Notes: generated by a model not told the origin, from the sequence alone. DNA of 64,000 nucleotides from Kosakonia oryzendophytica (GCF_900094925.1 NZ_FMAY01000005.1:186001-250000), one strand, 5' to 3'. Positions 1-8,435 are shown, numbered from the stretch's first letter. Numbers and translations are program-made.

Positions 1-556
1 TGGCCCAGCTATTGGTGGTCATGGTCTGCAACCCTTTGCGCTGATGGCGCAGGCTTATCATATTGCCAAACGAAAAACCCAGCGTGCCCAGCGCCGACAG
101 GGCAATACCCATCAACAGTGTACTGTTCCAACCGCTGGCAACCAGATCCTGCCAGAATAGCGTCACGATACCCGTTAACCCCAGCAGGGCGGCGACAAAA
201 AAGCGCGCCGGGGGTTTCTGACCAAAAAACAGGAAGCTGTTTACCGCGTTAAACAGTACCGCCATGGAGAAGATCACCGACTCCAGCCCGGTGTTGATCC
301 ATGCAGCAGCAGTATAAAAACACCAGAAGTTAAAGCCAAACACGCAGCAACCTTGCAGCAGGCAAAACAGGTGATCGCGGAGCGGCAGGGCGCGCAGCTT
401 GCCGCGAACGGCCAGTATCAGCATCATGGCTGCGGTGGCCAGCGCGAAGCGCCAGAAAATTGACACCGGCGCGGGCACCGGCCCCTGTTGTAAAAAAATC
501 GCAATCCAGGTTGTCCCCCAAATCACCACCACCAGGCCATAAAGCAATGCGTTCAT
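1..556 (-). CDS. EamA/DMT family transporter (partial, 5' part only)
   Basis: This is the N-terminal 185 residues of an inner-membrane transporter; the gene runs off the left edge of the window. The reading begins MNALLYGLVVVIWGTTW and continues as closely spaced hydrophobic helices without a stop, with the aromatic-rich first helix typical of the EamA drug/metabolite transporter superfamily. Full-length members have about 300 residues and ten helices, so roughly 60 percent is visible. It is transcribed away from an AraC-type regulator that starts 173 bp away, a common arrangement for an exporter and its own activator. The substrate cannot be told from sequence; family members export amino acids, nucleosides or drugs. 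Confidence 0.8.
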   Translation of the reverse strand, partial: MNALLYGLVVVIWGTTWIAIFLQQGPVPAPVSIFWRFALATAAMMLILAVRGKLRALPLRDHLFCLLQGCCVFGFNFWCFYTAAAWINTGLESVIFSMAVLFNAVNSFLFFGQKPPARFFVAALLGLTGIVTLFWQDLVASGWNSTLLMGIALSALGTLGFSFGNMISLRHQRKGLQTMTTNSWA

Positions 557-729
557 GTTGATTCCCTATCGATAAAACGAACGCTGAGTGTGGCAAGAAA
601 GGGAGGCGCGGGCTTGCACGGATTTGCCGCAGACTTGCATATTCTTGCGCTTTTGTTTGCACAATGCTGGTATCCGCTGTCCGCTATTTATAGACTGACT
701 ACCTGGTTACTATTAGATAATTTCTGTGA

Positions 730-1605
730 ATGTCTGACCATTACGACGCTTTTGAAAACCTGCGTAAACACAACGCCGTGCTGCACAACTCGGTGTCGCT
801 TCACTCTGGGATCCAGCTGGCGGCGTGGTCAAATAAACGCGATAACATCACGCAATATTGCGATCACCATACCCTCAGCCTGTATATCGCCGATGGCTAC
901 GAGAGCTATCACAAAACCGCATACGGCTGGAAAAATGGCGGGGGACCGGACCGGTTTTGCCTGATGCCGAAAGAGAGCGAATCGGTATGGGATATTCGCG
1001 ACGACCTCTCCTTTGTGCATCTCTACTGCACCGATGAACATTTGCGTGAGGTCGGTGAACGGGTGTGGGATCGCAGCCCGGCCACCTTCACCCTGGACGA
1101 AAAAACCTTTGCCCAGGATCCACGTATCACCACGCTTTATCGCCAGTTTCTGCTGGACTGCGACTGGCAACAAAACGCCAACCAGCTAACGCTGAGCACC
1201 GCCTCAACGCTGCTCCTGACGCACCTGGTGCAGCACTACAGCAATGTGCAGTGGCAATTGCCGACGGTTACGGGCGGCTTAGCGCCGGTCGCGCTGCGCA
1301 CGGTGCTGGAGTATATCGATGCGCACTTGTCGGAGCCGTTGCTGTTGTCGGATCTGGCGGCACAGGCTGCTCTCAGCGAATATCACTTTGCGCGCATGTT
1401 CCGCCAGTCGATGGGGGTTGCGCCGCATCAGTTCGTCATGCAGCGCCGAATGATGCATGCCAAAACGCTGTTAACCAGTAGTGACCAGCCGTTGACCGCC
1501 ATTGCGCTGGCCTGTGGGTTTAACTCCGCCAGTCACTTTAGCAACCGGTTTAAAGCCGCGACGGGGTTCACGCCTTCGCAATTACGTGCGGCGCGCCAGC
1601 GTTAA
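730..1605 (+). CDS. AraC family transcriptional regulator
   Basis: A 291-residue cytoplasmic DNA-binding regulator. The C-terminal third holds the two helix-turn-helix units of the AraC family: the first around residues 205-225 (LSDLAAQAALSEYHFARMF) and the second around 255-275 (TAIALACGFNSASHFSNRFK), including the conserved ACGF-S-SHFS-RFK signature. The N-terminal 180 residues would be the effector-binding part and show no family I can name. The gene is divergent from the EamA transporter and probably controls it; that is inference from position. Its 3' end overlaps the end of the convergent ydcO gene by 24 bp. The start used is the ATG opening MSDHYDAFENL. Confidence 0.88.
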   Translation: MSDHYDAFENLRKHNAVLHNSVSLHSGIQLAAWSNKRDNITQYCDHHTLSLYIADGYESYHKTAYGWKNGGGPDRFCLMPKESESVWDIRDDLSFVHLYCTDEHLREVGERVWDRSPATFTLDEKTFAQDPRITTLYRQFLLDCDWQQNANQLTLSTASTLLLTHLVQHYSNVQWQLPTVTGGLAPVALRTVLEYIDAHLSEPLLLSDLAAQAALSEYHFARMFRQSMGVAPHQFVMQRRMMHAKTLLTSSDQPLTAIALACGFNSASHFSNRFKAATGFTPSQLRAARQR

Positions 1606-2766
1606 TACGCCGTAGCACACACCTCCGATCGCTAATCCCCAGAATGCTGAACCGATCCCTAACAATGTGACGCCGCTGGCGGTCACCAGGAAGGTGACAA
1701 TGGCAGCATCACGATCGCTCTCTTTCGCCAGCGCCTGCTGCAGACTACCGCTAATGGTCCCCAGTAACGCCAGCCCGGCCAGCGTCTGGATCCAGCTTAG
1801 CGGCAATGCGGCCAGAACAGCGGTAATCGCACCGCCAAACATACCCGCCAGTACATAGAAAACCCCAGCAGCAGCAGCGGCCAGCCAGCGTTTACCCGCA
1901 TCCGGGTGGGCATCCGGACTTTGACAAATGGCGGCGGTAATGGCGGCAATGCAAATAGAATAGACCCCGAACGGGGACAGCAGCAGTGCCAGCGCACCGG
2001 TAAAGATGATCAAGGGCGACACCGGAACACGGTAACCAGCGGCCTGCATGGTGGCGAAGCCGGGGGCATTCTGCGATGCCATCGTTGCGAGAAAAAACGG
2101 AATGCCGATGCTCAGCAGCGTGGTCCCGTTGAATGCAGGCGCGATAAACGTTGGCGTGACGATGGCAAGGGAAATACTCTGCGTGACAACGTCACCACTA
2201 ACGATTGCCACCAGTGCGCCAATCATTAATGTTGCAACAATAGCATAGCGCGGCGCGAGGGCTTTACAGACAAGCCAGGCCAGTAGCATACTGCCGCACA
2301 ATGCAAAATGGCCCCCCAGATTGCTAAATGCCTGCAGGCCAAAACGGAGTAGAATCCCCGCCAGCATGGCTGCCGCCAGCGTATGAGGAATGACTTTCAT
2401 CAGCCTGGCAAATAACCCGGTCACACCGCACACCACAATTAGCCCATTGGCGAAGATAAATACGCCAACGGCCTCGTTCAGGGAAACACCCTGTAAACTG
2501 GTGGCGAGAAGCGCCGCGCCGGGCGTTGACCAGGCGGTCAGCACCGGCACGCGGTACCACAGTGTTAATGCCAGTGTACTGACGCCCATGCCAAGGCCAA
2601 GTGCGGTCATCCAACCGGCAATCTGCCCGGGTGTGGCACCGGCGGCAGAAGCAGCCTGCCAGATAATGGCGGCAGAGCTGGCGTAGCCCACCAGTACGGC
2701 AACGAACCCTGCCAGCACGCTGGTAAAGGGGATGGACGTGTTAAAGGGCAGAGTGGTAAGGCGCAT
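1582..2766 (-). CDS. ydcO: BenE family benzoate/H+ symporter-like inner-membrane protein YdcO
   Basis: A 394-residue polytopic membrane protein of the BenE (benzoate:proton symporter) family. The N-terminal segment (LLAGFxAVLVGYASSAAIIW type) and GWMTALGLGMGVSTL, VLTAWSTPGAALL and TMASQNAPGFA are near-identical to my recollection of E. coli YdcO. The in-frame reading extends 29 codons upstream, but the ATG at 2766 (MRLTTLPFNTS) matches the family start and leaves room for the control region shared with sutR. The substrate of YdcO is not established. It is divergent from sutR, 76 bp apart, as in E. coli, where SutR is reported to act on sulfur-utilisation genes, so ydcO may be regulated by that neighbour. 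Confidence 0.93.
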   Translation of the reverse strand: MRLTTLPFNTSIPFTSVLAGFVAVLVGYASSAAIIWQAASAAGATPGQIAGWMTALGLGMGVSTLALTLWYRVPVLTAWSTPGAALLATSLQGVSLNEAVGVFIFANGLIVVCGVTGLFARLMKVIPHTLAAAMLAGILLRFGLQAFSNLGGHFALCGSMLLAWLVCKALAPRYAIVATLMIGALVAIVSGDVVTQSISLAIVTPTFIAPAFNGTTLLSIGIPFFLATMASQNAPGFATMQAAGYRVPVSPLIIFTGALALLLSPFGVYSICIAAITAAICQSPDAHPDAGKRWLAAAAAGVFYVLAGMFGGAITAVLAALPLSWIQTLAGLALLGTISGSLQQALAKESDRDAAIVTFLVTASGVTLLGIGSAFWGLAIGGVCYGVLTLARRT

Positions 2767-2775
2767 AAGGTTTCC

Positions 2776-2826
2776 TTGTGCGTTATAGCATCCGACTAAT
2801 TTATCATCGAGCGTTATAGCGCACAA
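2776..2826. promoter_or_regulatory. Repeated motif in the ydcO-sutR intergenic region, candidate SutR operator
   Basis: The 10-mer GCGTTATAGC occurs twice as a direct repeat, at 2780-2789 and 2811-2820, 31 bp apart (three helical turns). The outer edges form an inverted repeat: TTGTGCG at 2776-2782 and CGCACAA at 2820-2826. The arrangement lies between two divergent starts, one of which encodes an XRE-cupin regulator, as expected for an autoregulatory operator. Binding by SutR is inference. Confidence 0.5.
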
Positions 2827-2842
2827 GTCATCAGGAGGAGTC

Positions 2843-3415
2843 ATGGATCTCACGCTTTATCTGGCAGCAACGCTAAAAAATTTACGCCAGGACCGCGGCT
2901 GGAGCCTTTCTCGTTTAGCAGAAGAAACAGGCGTGTCAAAAGCGATGCTTGGGCAGATTGAGCGCAACGAATCCAGCCCGACGGTGTCGACCTTATGGAA
3001 GATCGCCACTGGCCTGAATGTGCCATTCTCAACCTTTATTGCCCCGCCGGAAGGGGAAACGCCGCTGGCGTACGATCCCGAAAGCCAGGCGATGGTGGTC
3101 ACTCCCATTTTCCCGTGGGATGAACAACTGCATTTCGACATGTTCTCGATTACCCTGGCACCGGGTGCGTTAAGCGAGTCCACTCCGCACGAGAAAGGGG
3201 TGATTGAGCATGTGGTTGTTCTTAGCGGCGCGCTGGATATGTGTATTAGCGGGCAGTGGAAGACATTAACTGCTGGCAGGGGGGTACGTTTTGCCGGTGA
3301 TGAGGCGCACGCTTATCGCAATAGCACATTGCAGACGGTGCATTTCCAGTCGCTGATCCACTATCCAAAAGAAAAAGCCGCAAGCAAGCCTGCGGCAAAT
3401 AACGACGACGATTAA
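2843..3415 (+). CDS. sutR: XRE-cupin transcriptional regulator SutR
   Basis: A 190-residue regulator with an N-terminal XRE/Cro helix-turn-helix (about residues 10-65, WSLSRLAEETGVSKAMLGQI and ERNESSPTVSTLWKIATGL) and a C-terminal small cupin barrel (about 100-180, with ESTPHEKGVIEHVVVLSG). It agrees closely with E. coli SutR (YdcN), a regulator of sulfur utilisation. The ATG follows a strong AGGAGG site 6 bases upstream. It is slightly longer than the K-12 protein (about 178 residues) because of a polar tail (KEKAASKPAANNDDD). It is divergent from ydcO and shares the repeat-containing control region. The ligand of the cupin domain is unknown. Confidence 0.92.
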   Translation: MDLTLYLAATLKNLRQDRGWSLSRLAEETGVSKAMLGQIERNESSPTVSTLWKIATGLNVPFSTFIAPPEGETPLAYDPESQAMVVTPIFPWDEQLHFDMFSITLAPGALSESTPHEKGVIEHVVVLSGALDMCISGQWKTLTAGRGVRFAGDEAHAYRNSTLQTVHFQSLIHYPKEKAASKPAANNDDD

Positions 3416-3666
3416 CAATCAGACGACCCAAAATAACGCAGGGGACAGGAAGCCAGTAATGCACCTGCAACCTGAACTATCACGGGTACACAACGTGACA
3501 AGGCGTGTCCGAGTCACCACTTTACTGTTCAGCAAAACGCAGCGGAAATAGCAATTTCAACATTGCATTGCCAGCGTACGCAAATTCCCCCGGTCGCAGG
3601 TGGTGAAACGGCCCGCTTGTGACTACAATAGCCGCCATTTTGCACATAATGGATAACGACGATTGT

Positions 3667-5625
3667 ATGCGCCTGCACCCCCATCACCTTGAACTGTTAA
3701 GCCCCGCCCGCGATGCCGCTATCGCCCGTGAGGCAATCCTTCACGGCGCGGACGCTGTCTATATTGGCGGTCCCGGTTTTGGCGCCCGCCATAACGCCGG
3801 AAACAGCCTGCGCGACATTGCCGATCTGGTGCCGTTTGCACATCGATACGGTGCAAAAGTCTTTATTACGCTGAATACCATTCTTCATGATGACGAGCTG
3901 GAACCGGCGCAGAAATTGATTGGTGACCTTTATCAGGCAGGCGTTGATGCGTTGATCGTGCAGGACATGGGGGTGCTGGAGCTGGATATTCCGCCCATTG
4001 AGCTGCATGCCAGTACCCAGTGCGATATTCGCAGCGTTGAGAAAGCCAAATTTCTTTCCGATGTCGGCTTCAGCCAGATCGTACTGGCGCGCGAACTGAA
4101 CCTTGAGCAAATCCGTGCCATTCACAGCGCAACGGATGCAACCATTGAGTTCTTCATTCACGGTGCGTTATGCGTGGCCTATTCCGGGCAGTGCAACATT
4201 TCTCATGCGCAAACCGGACGCAGCGCCAACCGCGGCGACTGCTCGCAGGCGTGCCGTTTGCCCTACACTCTGAAAGATGATCAGGGGCGCGTGGTAGCGT
4301 ATGAAAAACATCTGCTGTCGATGAAAGATAACGACCAGACCGCCAACCTGGCAGCGCTTATCGACGCGGGCGTGCGCTCCTTCAAAATTGAAGGGCGCTA
4401 CAAAGATATGAGCTACGTGAAGAACATCACCGCGCATTATCGCCAGATGCTCGATGCGATCATTGCCGATCGCGGTGACCTGGCGCGGGCATCCGCCGGG
4501 CGTACCGAGCACTTCTTTGTTCCGTCGACCGACAAAACCTTCCATCGCGGTAGTACGGACTACTTCGTTAATGCGCGTAAAGGCGATATCGGTGCATTTG
4601 ATTCGCCGAAGTTTATCGGTCTGCCGGTGGGTGAAGTGCTGAAAGTGGGCAAAGATCACCTCGATGTGGCGGTGACCGAGCCGCTGGCGAATGGCGATGG
4701 CCTGAACGTGCTGGTGAAACGCGAAGTGGTCGGGTTTCGCGTCAATGTAGCCGAAAAGACGGGAGATAATCGCTATCGCGTCTTCCCGAATGAAATGCCG
4801 GAACTGCTGAAAACCCTGCGTCCGCACCATCCGCTGAACCGTAACCTCGATCATAACTGGCAGCAGGCGCTACTCAAAACGTCCAGCGAGCGGCGTATTG
4901 GTGTGGATATTGAGCTTGGCGGCTGGCAGGAGCAACTGATTCTGACGCTGACCAGCGAAGATGGCGTAAGCGTAACGCATACGCTGGAGGGGCAGTTCGA
5001 CGAAGCCAATAATGCAGAAAAAGCGCGGGAAAACCTGAAAGAGGGCCTGAGTAAACTGGGGCAAACCCGCTATTACGCACAAACGGTAGCGGTCAACCTG
5101 CCAGGCGCGTTATTTGTGCCTAACAGTCTGCTCAATCAACTGCGCCGTGAAACGGTGGAGATGCTGGAAGAGGCGCGCCTGGCGAGTTACCAGCGCGGCA
5201 GCCGTAAACCCGTGGCGACACCCGCGCCTGTTTACCCGGAAACCCACCTCTCTTTCCTGGCGAACGTTTACAACCACAAGGCGCGTGAGTTTTATCATCG
5301 CTACGGCGTTCAGCTCATCGATGCTGCGTTTGAAGCCCATGAAGAGAAGGGCGATGTACCGGTGATGATCACGAAGCATTGCCTGCGTTTTGCCTTTAAC
5401 CTGTGCCCGAAACAGGCGAAAGGGAACATCAAGAGCTGGCGCGCGACGCCAATGCAGTTGATCCACGGTGATGAAGTGCTGACGCTGAAATTTGACTGCC
5501 GCCCGTGCGAAATGCACGTGGTGGGCAAGATTAAAAACCACATACTGAAAATGCCGCTCTCCGGCAGCGTGGTGGCGTCGATAAGCCCTGATGAGTTGCT
5601 GAAAACACTGCCGAAAAACCGCTAA
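3667..5625 (+). CDS. rlhA: 23S rRNA 5-hydroxycytidine C2501 synthase RlhA (U32 family)
   Basis: A 652-residue U32-family enzyme that in E. coli is required for hydroxylation of C2501 in 23S rRNA. The sequence is near-colinear with E. coli RlhA (YdcP): it starts MRLHPHHLELLSPARDA and carries the U32 cysteine segment GALCVAYSGQCNISHAQTGR followed by NRGDCSQACRLPY around residues 170-200. Further cysteines lie in the C-terminal part (KHCLRFAFNLCPKQ, KFDCRPCEMH) and could help hold an iron-sulfur cluster. An upstream in-frame ATG at 3619 exists, but 3667 matches the family start. It is monocistronic, with a clear terminator after it. Confidence 0.95.
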   Translation: MRLHPHHLELLSPARDAAIAREAILHGADAVYIGGPGFGARHNAGNSLRDIADLVPFAHRYGAKVFITLNTILHDDELEPAQKLIGDLYQAGVDALIVQDMGVLELDIPPIELHASTQCDIRSVEKAKFLSDVGFSQIVLARELNLEQIRAIHSATDATIEFFIHGALCVAYSGQCNISHAQTGRSANRGDCSQACRLPYTLKDDQGRVVAYEKHLLSMKDNDQTANLAALIDAGVRSFKIEGRYKDMSYVKNITAHYRQMLDAIIADRGDLARASAGRTEHFFVPSTDKTFHRGSTDYFVNARKGDIGAFDSPKFIGLPVGEVLKVGKDHLDVAVTEPLANGDGLNVLVKREVVGFRVNVAEKTGDNRYRVFPNEMPELLKTLRPHHPLNRNLDHNWQQALLKTSSERRIGVDIELGGWQEQLILTLTSEDGVSVTHTLEGQFDEANNAEKARENLKEGLSKLGQTRYYAQTVAVNLPGALFVPNSLLNQLRRETVEMLEEARLASYQRGSRKPVATPAPVYPETHLSFLANVYNHKAREFYHRYGVQLIDAAFEAHEEKGDVPVMITKHCLRFAFNLCPKQAKGNIKSWRATPMQLIHGDEVLTLKFDCRPCEMHVVGKIKNHILKMPLSGSVVASISPDELLKTLPKNR

Positions 5626-5629
5626 AAGA

Positions 5630-5653
5630 ACGGGTGGCTTAGCCACCCGTTTT
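5630..5653 (+). terminator. Intrinsic terminator of rlhA
   Basis: The inverted repeat ACGGGTGG / CCACCCGT with a short loop is followed by TTT, 4 bp after the rlhA stop. It sits between rlhA and the convergent small gene ending at 5656. Confidence 0.8.
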
Positions 5654-5655
5654 GC

Positions 5656-5865
5656 TTAACGCTGGTCTTCGGGCATTGGGGGTTTCTTCTCGTCACGCTT
5701 TGGCGGCTTCGCCGGTTTATGTTTCGGCGGCAGCGGTTTTTTCTCTGCTTTGTGGTGTTGCTGGCCCGGGGCGTTTTCCGGCGGCAATGGTTCATGGTCT
5801 GCGGCAAACACCATCGAAGAGACGCTCACCGCCAGGATGGCAGACACGCGTGCAATCTTTTTCAT
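5656..5865 (-). CDS. Small secreted Pro/Lys-rich protein, function unknown
   Basis: A 69-residue protein that I do not recognise. It has a clear Sec signal peptide (MKKIARVSAILAVSVSSMVFA, cut before ADHE). The mature part of about 48 residues is very rich in Pro, Lys, His and Glu, with repeated KPLPPKH / KPPKRDEKKPP units, and should be disordered and basic in the periplasm. The ATG at 5865 is preceded by a GGAAG-like ribosome site. It sits where E. coli K-12 carries yncJ, another small secreted protein, but the sequences are unlike. It is convergent with rlhA. The PxxK repeats suggest metal or polyanion binding, but that is only a guess. Confidence 0.75.
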   Translation of the reverse strand: MKKIARVSAILAVSVSSMVFAADHEPLPPENAPGQQHHKAEKKPLPPKHKPAKPPKRDEKKPPMPEDQR

Positions 5866-5935
5866 ACGACTTCCTTTCTCACTCTGTATTGCGTCGCCGT
5901 GAATTTGACGCCAAAAAAGTGAAGGAATGATGGAG

Positions 5936-6901
5936 TTAACCCCCTGTGGGAGTATGCCAGGCAGAGGGCGTTTGATAGCGCCAGTAGGGTGGCGAACCGA
6001 AACTCGCCAGTAAGAAATCAATCACTGTGCGGGTATTGAGCGACGGGTATCTCCCGCCAGGATAAAGCAGCCACAGCGATTGCTCTGCCGCGGAGTAGGT
6101 CGGTGAAAATTCCGGCAACAGATCAACCAACTCACCGCGATTCAGCATTTCACCCACCTGCCAGTCCGGGTAAAGCAGGATCCCGGCGTCATTGTTCGCT
6201 GCCTGGAGTAACAATTCGGCATTGTCGGAGACGATTTTTGCCTGTGGTGAAAACTGATAATGCTGCTCACCGGTATGAAAACGCCAGCGCTGCAGACCCG
6301 TTTTCCCACGATAGGCCAGCAACCGATGCTGTTGTAACGCTTCCGGGGATTCTGGTCGTCCAAAACGACGAAGATAAGCGGGTGTGGCCACAAGGTGACA
6401 ACGCTGGCTGGCGATCAGCCGGCCGTGAAGTTCTGAATCTTTCAAAGAGGCGATGCGTAACAGCAGATCCGTCCCATCGGCAAACGGGTCGATGTAGTCA
6501 TCATTCAGGTTGAGTTCAATGTTCAGTGCCGGGTAACGCTCGCTCAATTCACTGATACGCGGCCCAATATGCCGCAAGCCAAAGGATATCGGCGCGTTAA
6601 TGCGAATGCGGCCGCCGGGTTGGTCGCGCCTTTCGCCAACCTGTATTTGCGCATCGGCAAGTTGCTGAAGCATGGTACGAAAAGCATCGGCATAGATATG
6701 ACCCGCATCGGTGGCAATGACCGCGCGCGTGTTGCGATACAGCAATTGCGTTTCCAGCGCCTCTTCCAGTTGCTGAACAACACGTGAAAGCGACGACGCG
6801 GCAAGACCTTCGTTACGTGCCACTTCCGACAAATTCCCTTCACGCACAATGGCGAGAAACAGGTGCATCGAACGGGCGCTAATCTGGCTGAGTGATTTCA
6901 T
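5936..6901 (-). CDS. LysR family transcriptional regulator
   Basis: A 321-residue LysR-type regulator. The N-terminal winged helix-turn-helix occupies residues 1-65 (MHLFLAIVREGNLSEVARNE then LAASSLSRVVQQLEEALETQ), followed by a linker helix and the effector domain (about 90-300; INAPISFGLRHIGPRISEL). The effector part resembles the AaeR/DsdC-like group with the LLLRIASLKDSEL segment. It starts 93 bp from a divergent nitroreductase-family gene, the classic layout for a LysR regulator and its target, so it probably controls that enzyme. The inducer is unknown. Confidence 0.88.
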   Translation of the reverse strand: MKSLSQISARSMHLFLAIVREGNLSEVARNEGLAASSLSRVVQQLEEALETQLLYRNTRAVIATDAGHIYADAFRTMLQQLADAQIQVGERRDQPGGRIRINAPISFGLRHIGPRISELSERYPALNIELNLNDDYIDPFADGTDLLLRIASLKDSELHGRLIASQRCHLVATPAYLRRFGRPESPEALQQHRLLAYRGKTGLQRWRFHTGEQHYQFSPQAKIVSDNAELLLQAANNDAGILLYPDWQVGEMLNRGELVDLLPEFSPTYSAAEQSLWLLYPGGRYPSLNTRTVIDFLLASFGSPPYWRYQTPSAWHTPTGG

Positions 6902-6994
6902 TTTTGCGTAATCTGCAATGGTCCATAGCGCATTGTAGTGTTTTTACGCACAGAATTCATCGCTAAGCTACGCGAACGATAAGCACCGGAGAGT

Positions 6995-7678
6995 ATGATG
7001 AATCACACAGTTTTGGCATTTGATGAAACCGTTCGCCAGCGTTCTTCCGTCCGCGCGTTTTTACCCACCCCGCTCAGTGATGCGCAAATCCGCGCGGTAT
7101 TGCAGGATGCGCAATATTCACCGTCAAACTGCAACACGCAGCCGTGGCACGTGCATGTGGTTTCCGGAGAGACGAAAACGCGGCTGGGAAAACTGATGAC
7201 CGCGAACGATCTGGCGGGGGTCCAGACGCCGGATTTCAGCTTCTCCTATGAGGATTTTCACGGGGAGTATTTCGATCGTGCCCATGAGCAGGCACGCATT
7301 TACTATGAGGCACTCGGCATTGCCCGCGACGATAAAATCTGCCGCAAAGAGGCTTATTTACGTAACTATCAGTTTTTTAACGCACCGCACGCCGCGTTTC
7401 TGTTTATGCCATCGTTTGGCGATAACATCCGTGTGGCGTCGGACATCGGTATGTATGCGCAGAGTTTTTTACTTTCGCTCACTGCGCGCGGTTTTGCCGG
7501 GATCCCGCAAACCCTGCTCGGCTTTCACGCTGATATGATCAGAAAGGAATTGGGTGTTTCCAGCGACTATCGCCTGTTATTCGGCATCTCGTTTGGTTAT
7601 GCCGATACGACCGCGCCTTCGGCGCAAGTCCGTATGCCGCGTATTCCTGTCGAACAGAGTGTGGTGATGCACGGGTAA
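6995..7678 (+). CDS. Nitroreductase family FMN-dependent oxidoreductase
   Basis: A 227-residue cytoplasmic flavoenzyme of the nitroreductase superfamily. FMN-binding elements are visible at residues 15-20 (RSSVRAF) and 40-53 (AQYSPSNCNTQPW), and the distal loop at 165-175 (GFAGIPQTLLGF). The length and the SPSNCNTQPWHV motif resemble the PnbA-like nitrobenzoate reductases, but the physiological substrate cannot be told. ATG codons at 6995 and 6998 are both possible, behind GGAGAG. It is divergent from the LysR gene at 6901 and likely regulated by it. A perfect 14-bp inverted repeat follows the stop. Confidence 0.88.
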   Translation: MMNHTVLAFDETVRQRSSVRAFLPTPLSDAQIRAVLQDAQYSPSNCNTQPWHVHVVSGETKTRLGKLMTANDLAGVQTPDFSFSYEDFHGEYFDRAHEQARIYYEALGIARDDKICRKEAYLRNYQFFNAPHAAFLFMPSFGDNIRVASDIGMYAQSFLLSLTARGFAGIPQTLLGFHADMIRKELGVSSDYRLLFGISFGYADTTAPSAQVRMPRIPVEQSVVMHG

Positions 7679-7690
7679 AACAGCAGGTTT

Positions 7691-7725
7691 ACAGAGACGC
7701 TAATCGCGAACATTAGCGTCTCTGT
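7691..7725. repeat. Perfect 14-bp inverted repeat between convergent genes
   Basis: ACAGAGACGCTAAT (7691-7704) and ATTAGCGTCTCTGT (7712-7725) are exact reverse complements with a 7-base loop. It lies between the convergent nitroreductase and deaminase-like genes. There is no T-tract on either side, so it is a strong transcript hairpin and perhaps a Rho-assisted or processing signal rather than a classic terminator. Confidence 0.75.
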
Positions 7726-7731
7726 CTGGGA

Positions 7732-8196
7732 TCAAGCAGCACAAAGTGCGCGAGCGCTCTGTTTCCATTGATCAACTTGTGTGGGATGCAGAAAAGAGAA
7801 GTAGACGGTGATGTTGTCGGGAAGGATGTTTTGCAGTGCTGGCAGACAATTGGCTTCACAAGGCCGCAGTTCAATGTAAGCACTGGTGATTGGCAGAACG
7901 ATGTTGGTGCTGTCAGCGCGTTCAATACGCCGGATCGCCGCCATCAGCGCGGCCATTTCTCCGTGCAGTTTCACCCAGTTGTGCGCGTAGATATTTGGTG
8001 GCATTTCGACCTGCATCTGGCTATTACCAAACGCATAGCGGGCGTTACCGCGCAGCGTGTATTCAATGGTCGCGCAGCACGATTCCGGGCCAAACCCCTC
8101 ATGCCGGACCAGTTTCTTTTTGTCTTCCAGCGTGCGACGAACAATCGGATAGCCCGAGTTGAGATCGTAAGGCGTCTGAACAAGGTTAATCATCAT
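7732..8196 (-). CDS. Stand-alone deaminase-like protein (candidate cytidine-deaminase fold)
   Basis: A 154-residue protein with no recognisable family name. It carries the two zinc signatures of the deaminase superfamily in the right order and spacing: H78-G79-E80 in the helix KLHGEMAALMAAIRRIE, and P112-C113-x3-C117 in ELRPCEANCLPALQNIL about 33 residues later. The family consensus is [HC]xE followed by PCx(2-4)C. Strand-like segments before (ATIEYTLRGNARYAFGN) and after (ITVYFSFLHP) also fit. There is no signal peptide, secretion domain or obvious immunity neighbour. ATGs at 8196 and 8193 both lie just after GGGAGAG. The substrate (free nucleoside, nucleic acid or pterin) cannot be told; the assignment rests on motifs alone. 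Confidence 0.6.
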   Translation of the reverse strand: MMINLVQTPYDLNSGYPIVRRTLEDKKKLVRHEGFGPESCCATIEYTLRGNARYAFGNSQMQVEMPPNIYAHNWVKLHGEMAALMAAIRRIERADSTNIVLPITSAYIELRPCEANCLPALQNILPDNITVYFSFLHPTQVDQWKQSARALCAA

Positions 8197-8260
8197 CTCT
8201 CCCTAACTGCATGAAAAAGCGCGGCTCTAATCAAAATCAGATAACAAAAAAGCGTAGTGA

Positions 8261-8290
8261 ATGATCCCGGCTATTTCTAGCCGTGATCAT
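8261..8290 (-). terminator. Hairpin downstream of the cio operon
   Basis: ATGATCCCGGCTA and TAGCCGTGATCAT pair over 13 bp with one mismatch around a TTTC loop. It lies 17 bp past the end of the cio operon on the minus strand. A T6 run follows about 10 nt later in that direction, so it is a plausible but imperfect terminator. Confidence 0.5.
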
Positions 8291-8306
8291 CGTTGCTTCG
8301 CGATTG

Positions 8307-8435
8307 TCAGTGTGATTTAAACCCCGCCGCCGACATCAGGAGCCGGAAAACCATACTGACCGCGAACAGCGCCATAACGCTGCCACCCCAGATTAATAGC
8401 ATCCAAATCAAGCGGTTCAGGAAGGTTTGTTTCAT
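8307..8435 (-). CDS. DUF2474-type small subunit of the bd-type oxidase
   Basis: A 42-residue single-span membrane protein (MKQTFLNRLIWMLLIWGGSV then MALFAVSMVFRLLM). It belongs to the short family (DUF2474) found at the end of cioAB-type operons, functionally comparable to CydX of the E. coli bd-I oxidase. Its ATG shares one base with the stop codon of the upstream subunit II gene (TGATG), so translation should be coupled. The role is likely assembly or stability of the oxidase; this is inferred from context and length. Confidence 0.82.
   Translation of the reverse strand: MKQTFLNRLIWMLLIWGGSVMALFAVSMVFRLLMSAAGFKSH

Noticed and set aside
330-662. A 110-codon reading on the minus strand over the EamA gene
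   Set aside because: It is in another frame of the clear EamA coding sequence and has no family features.
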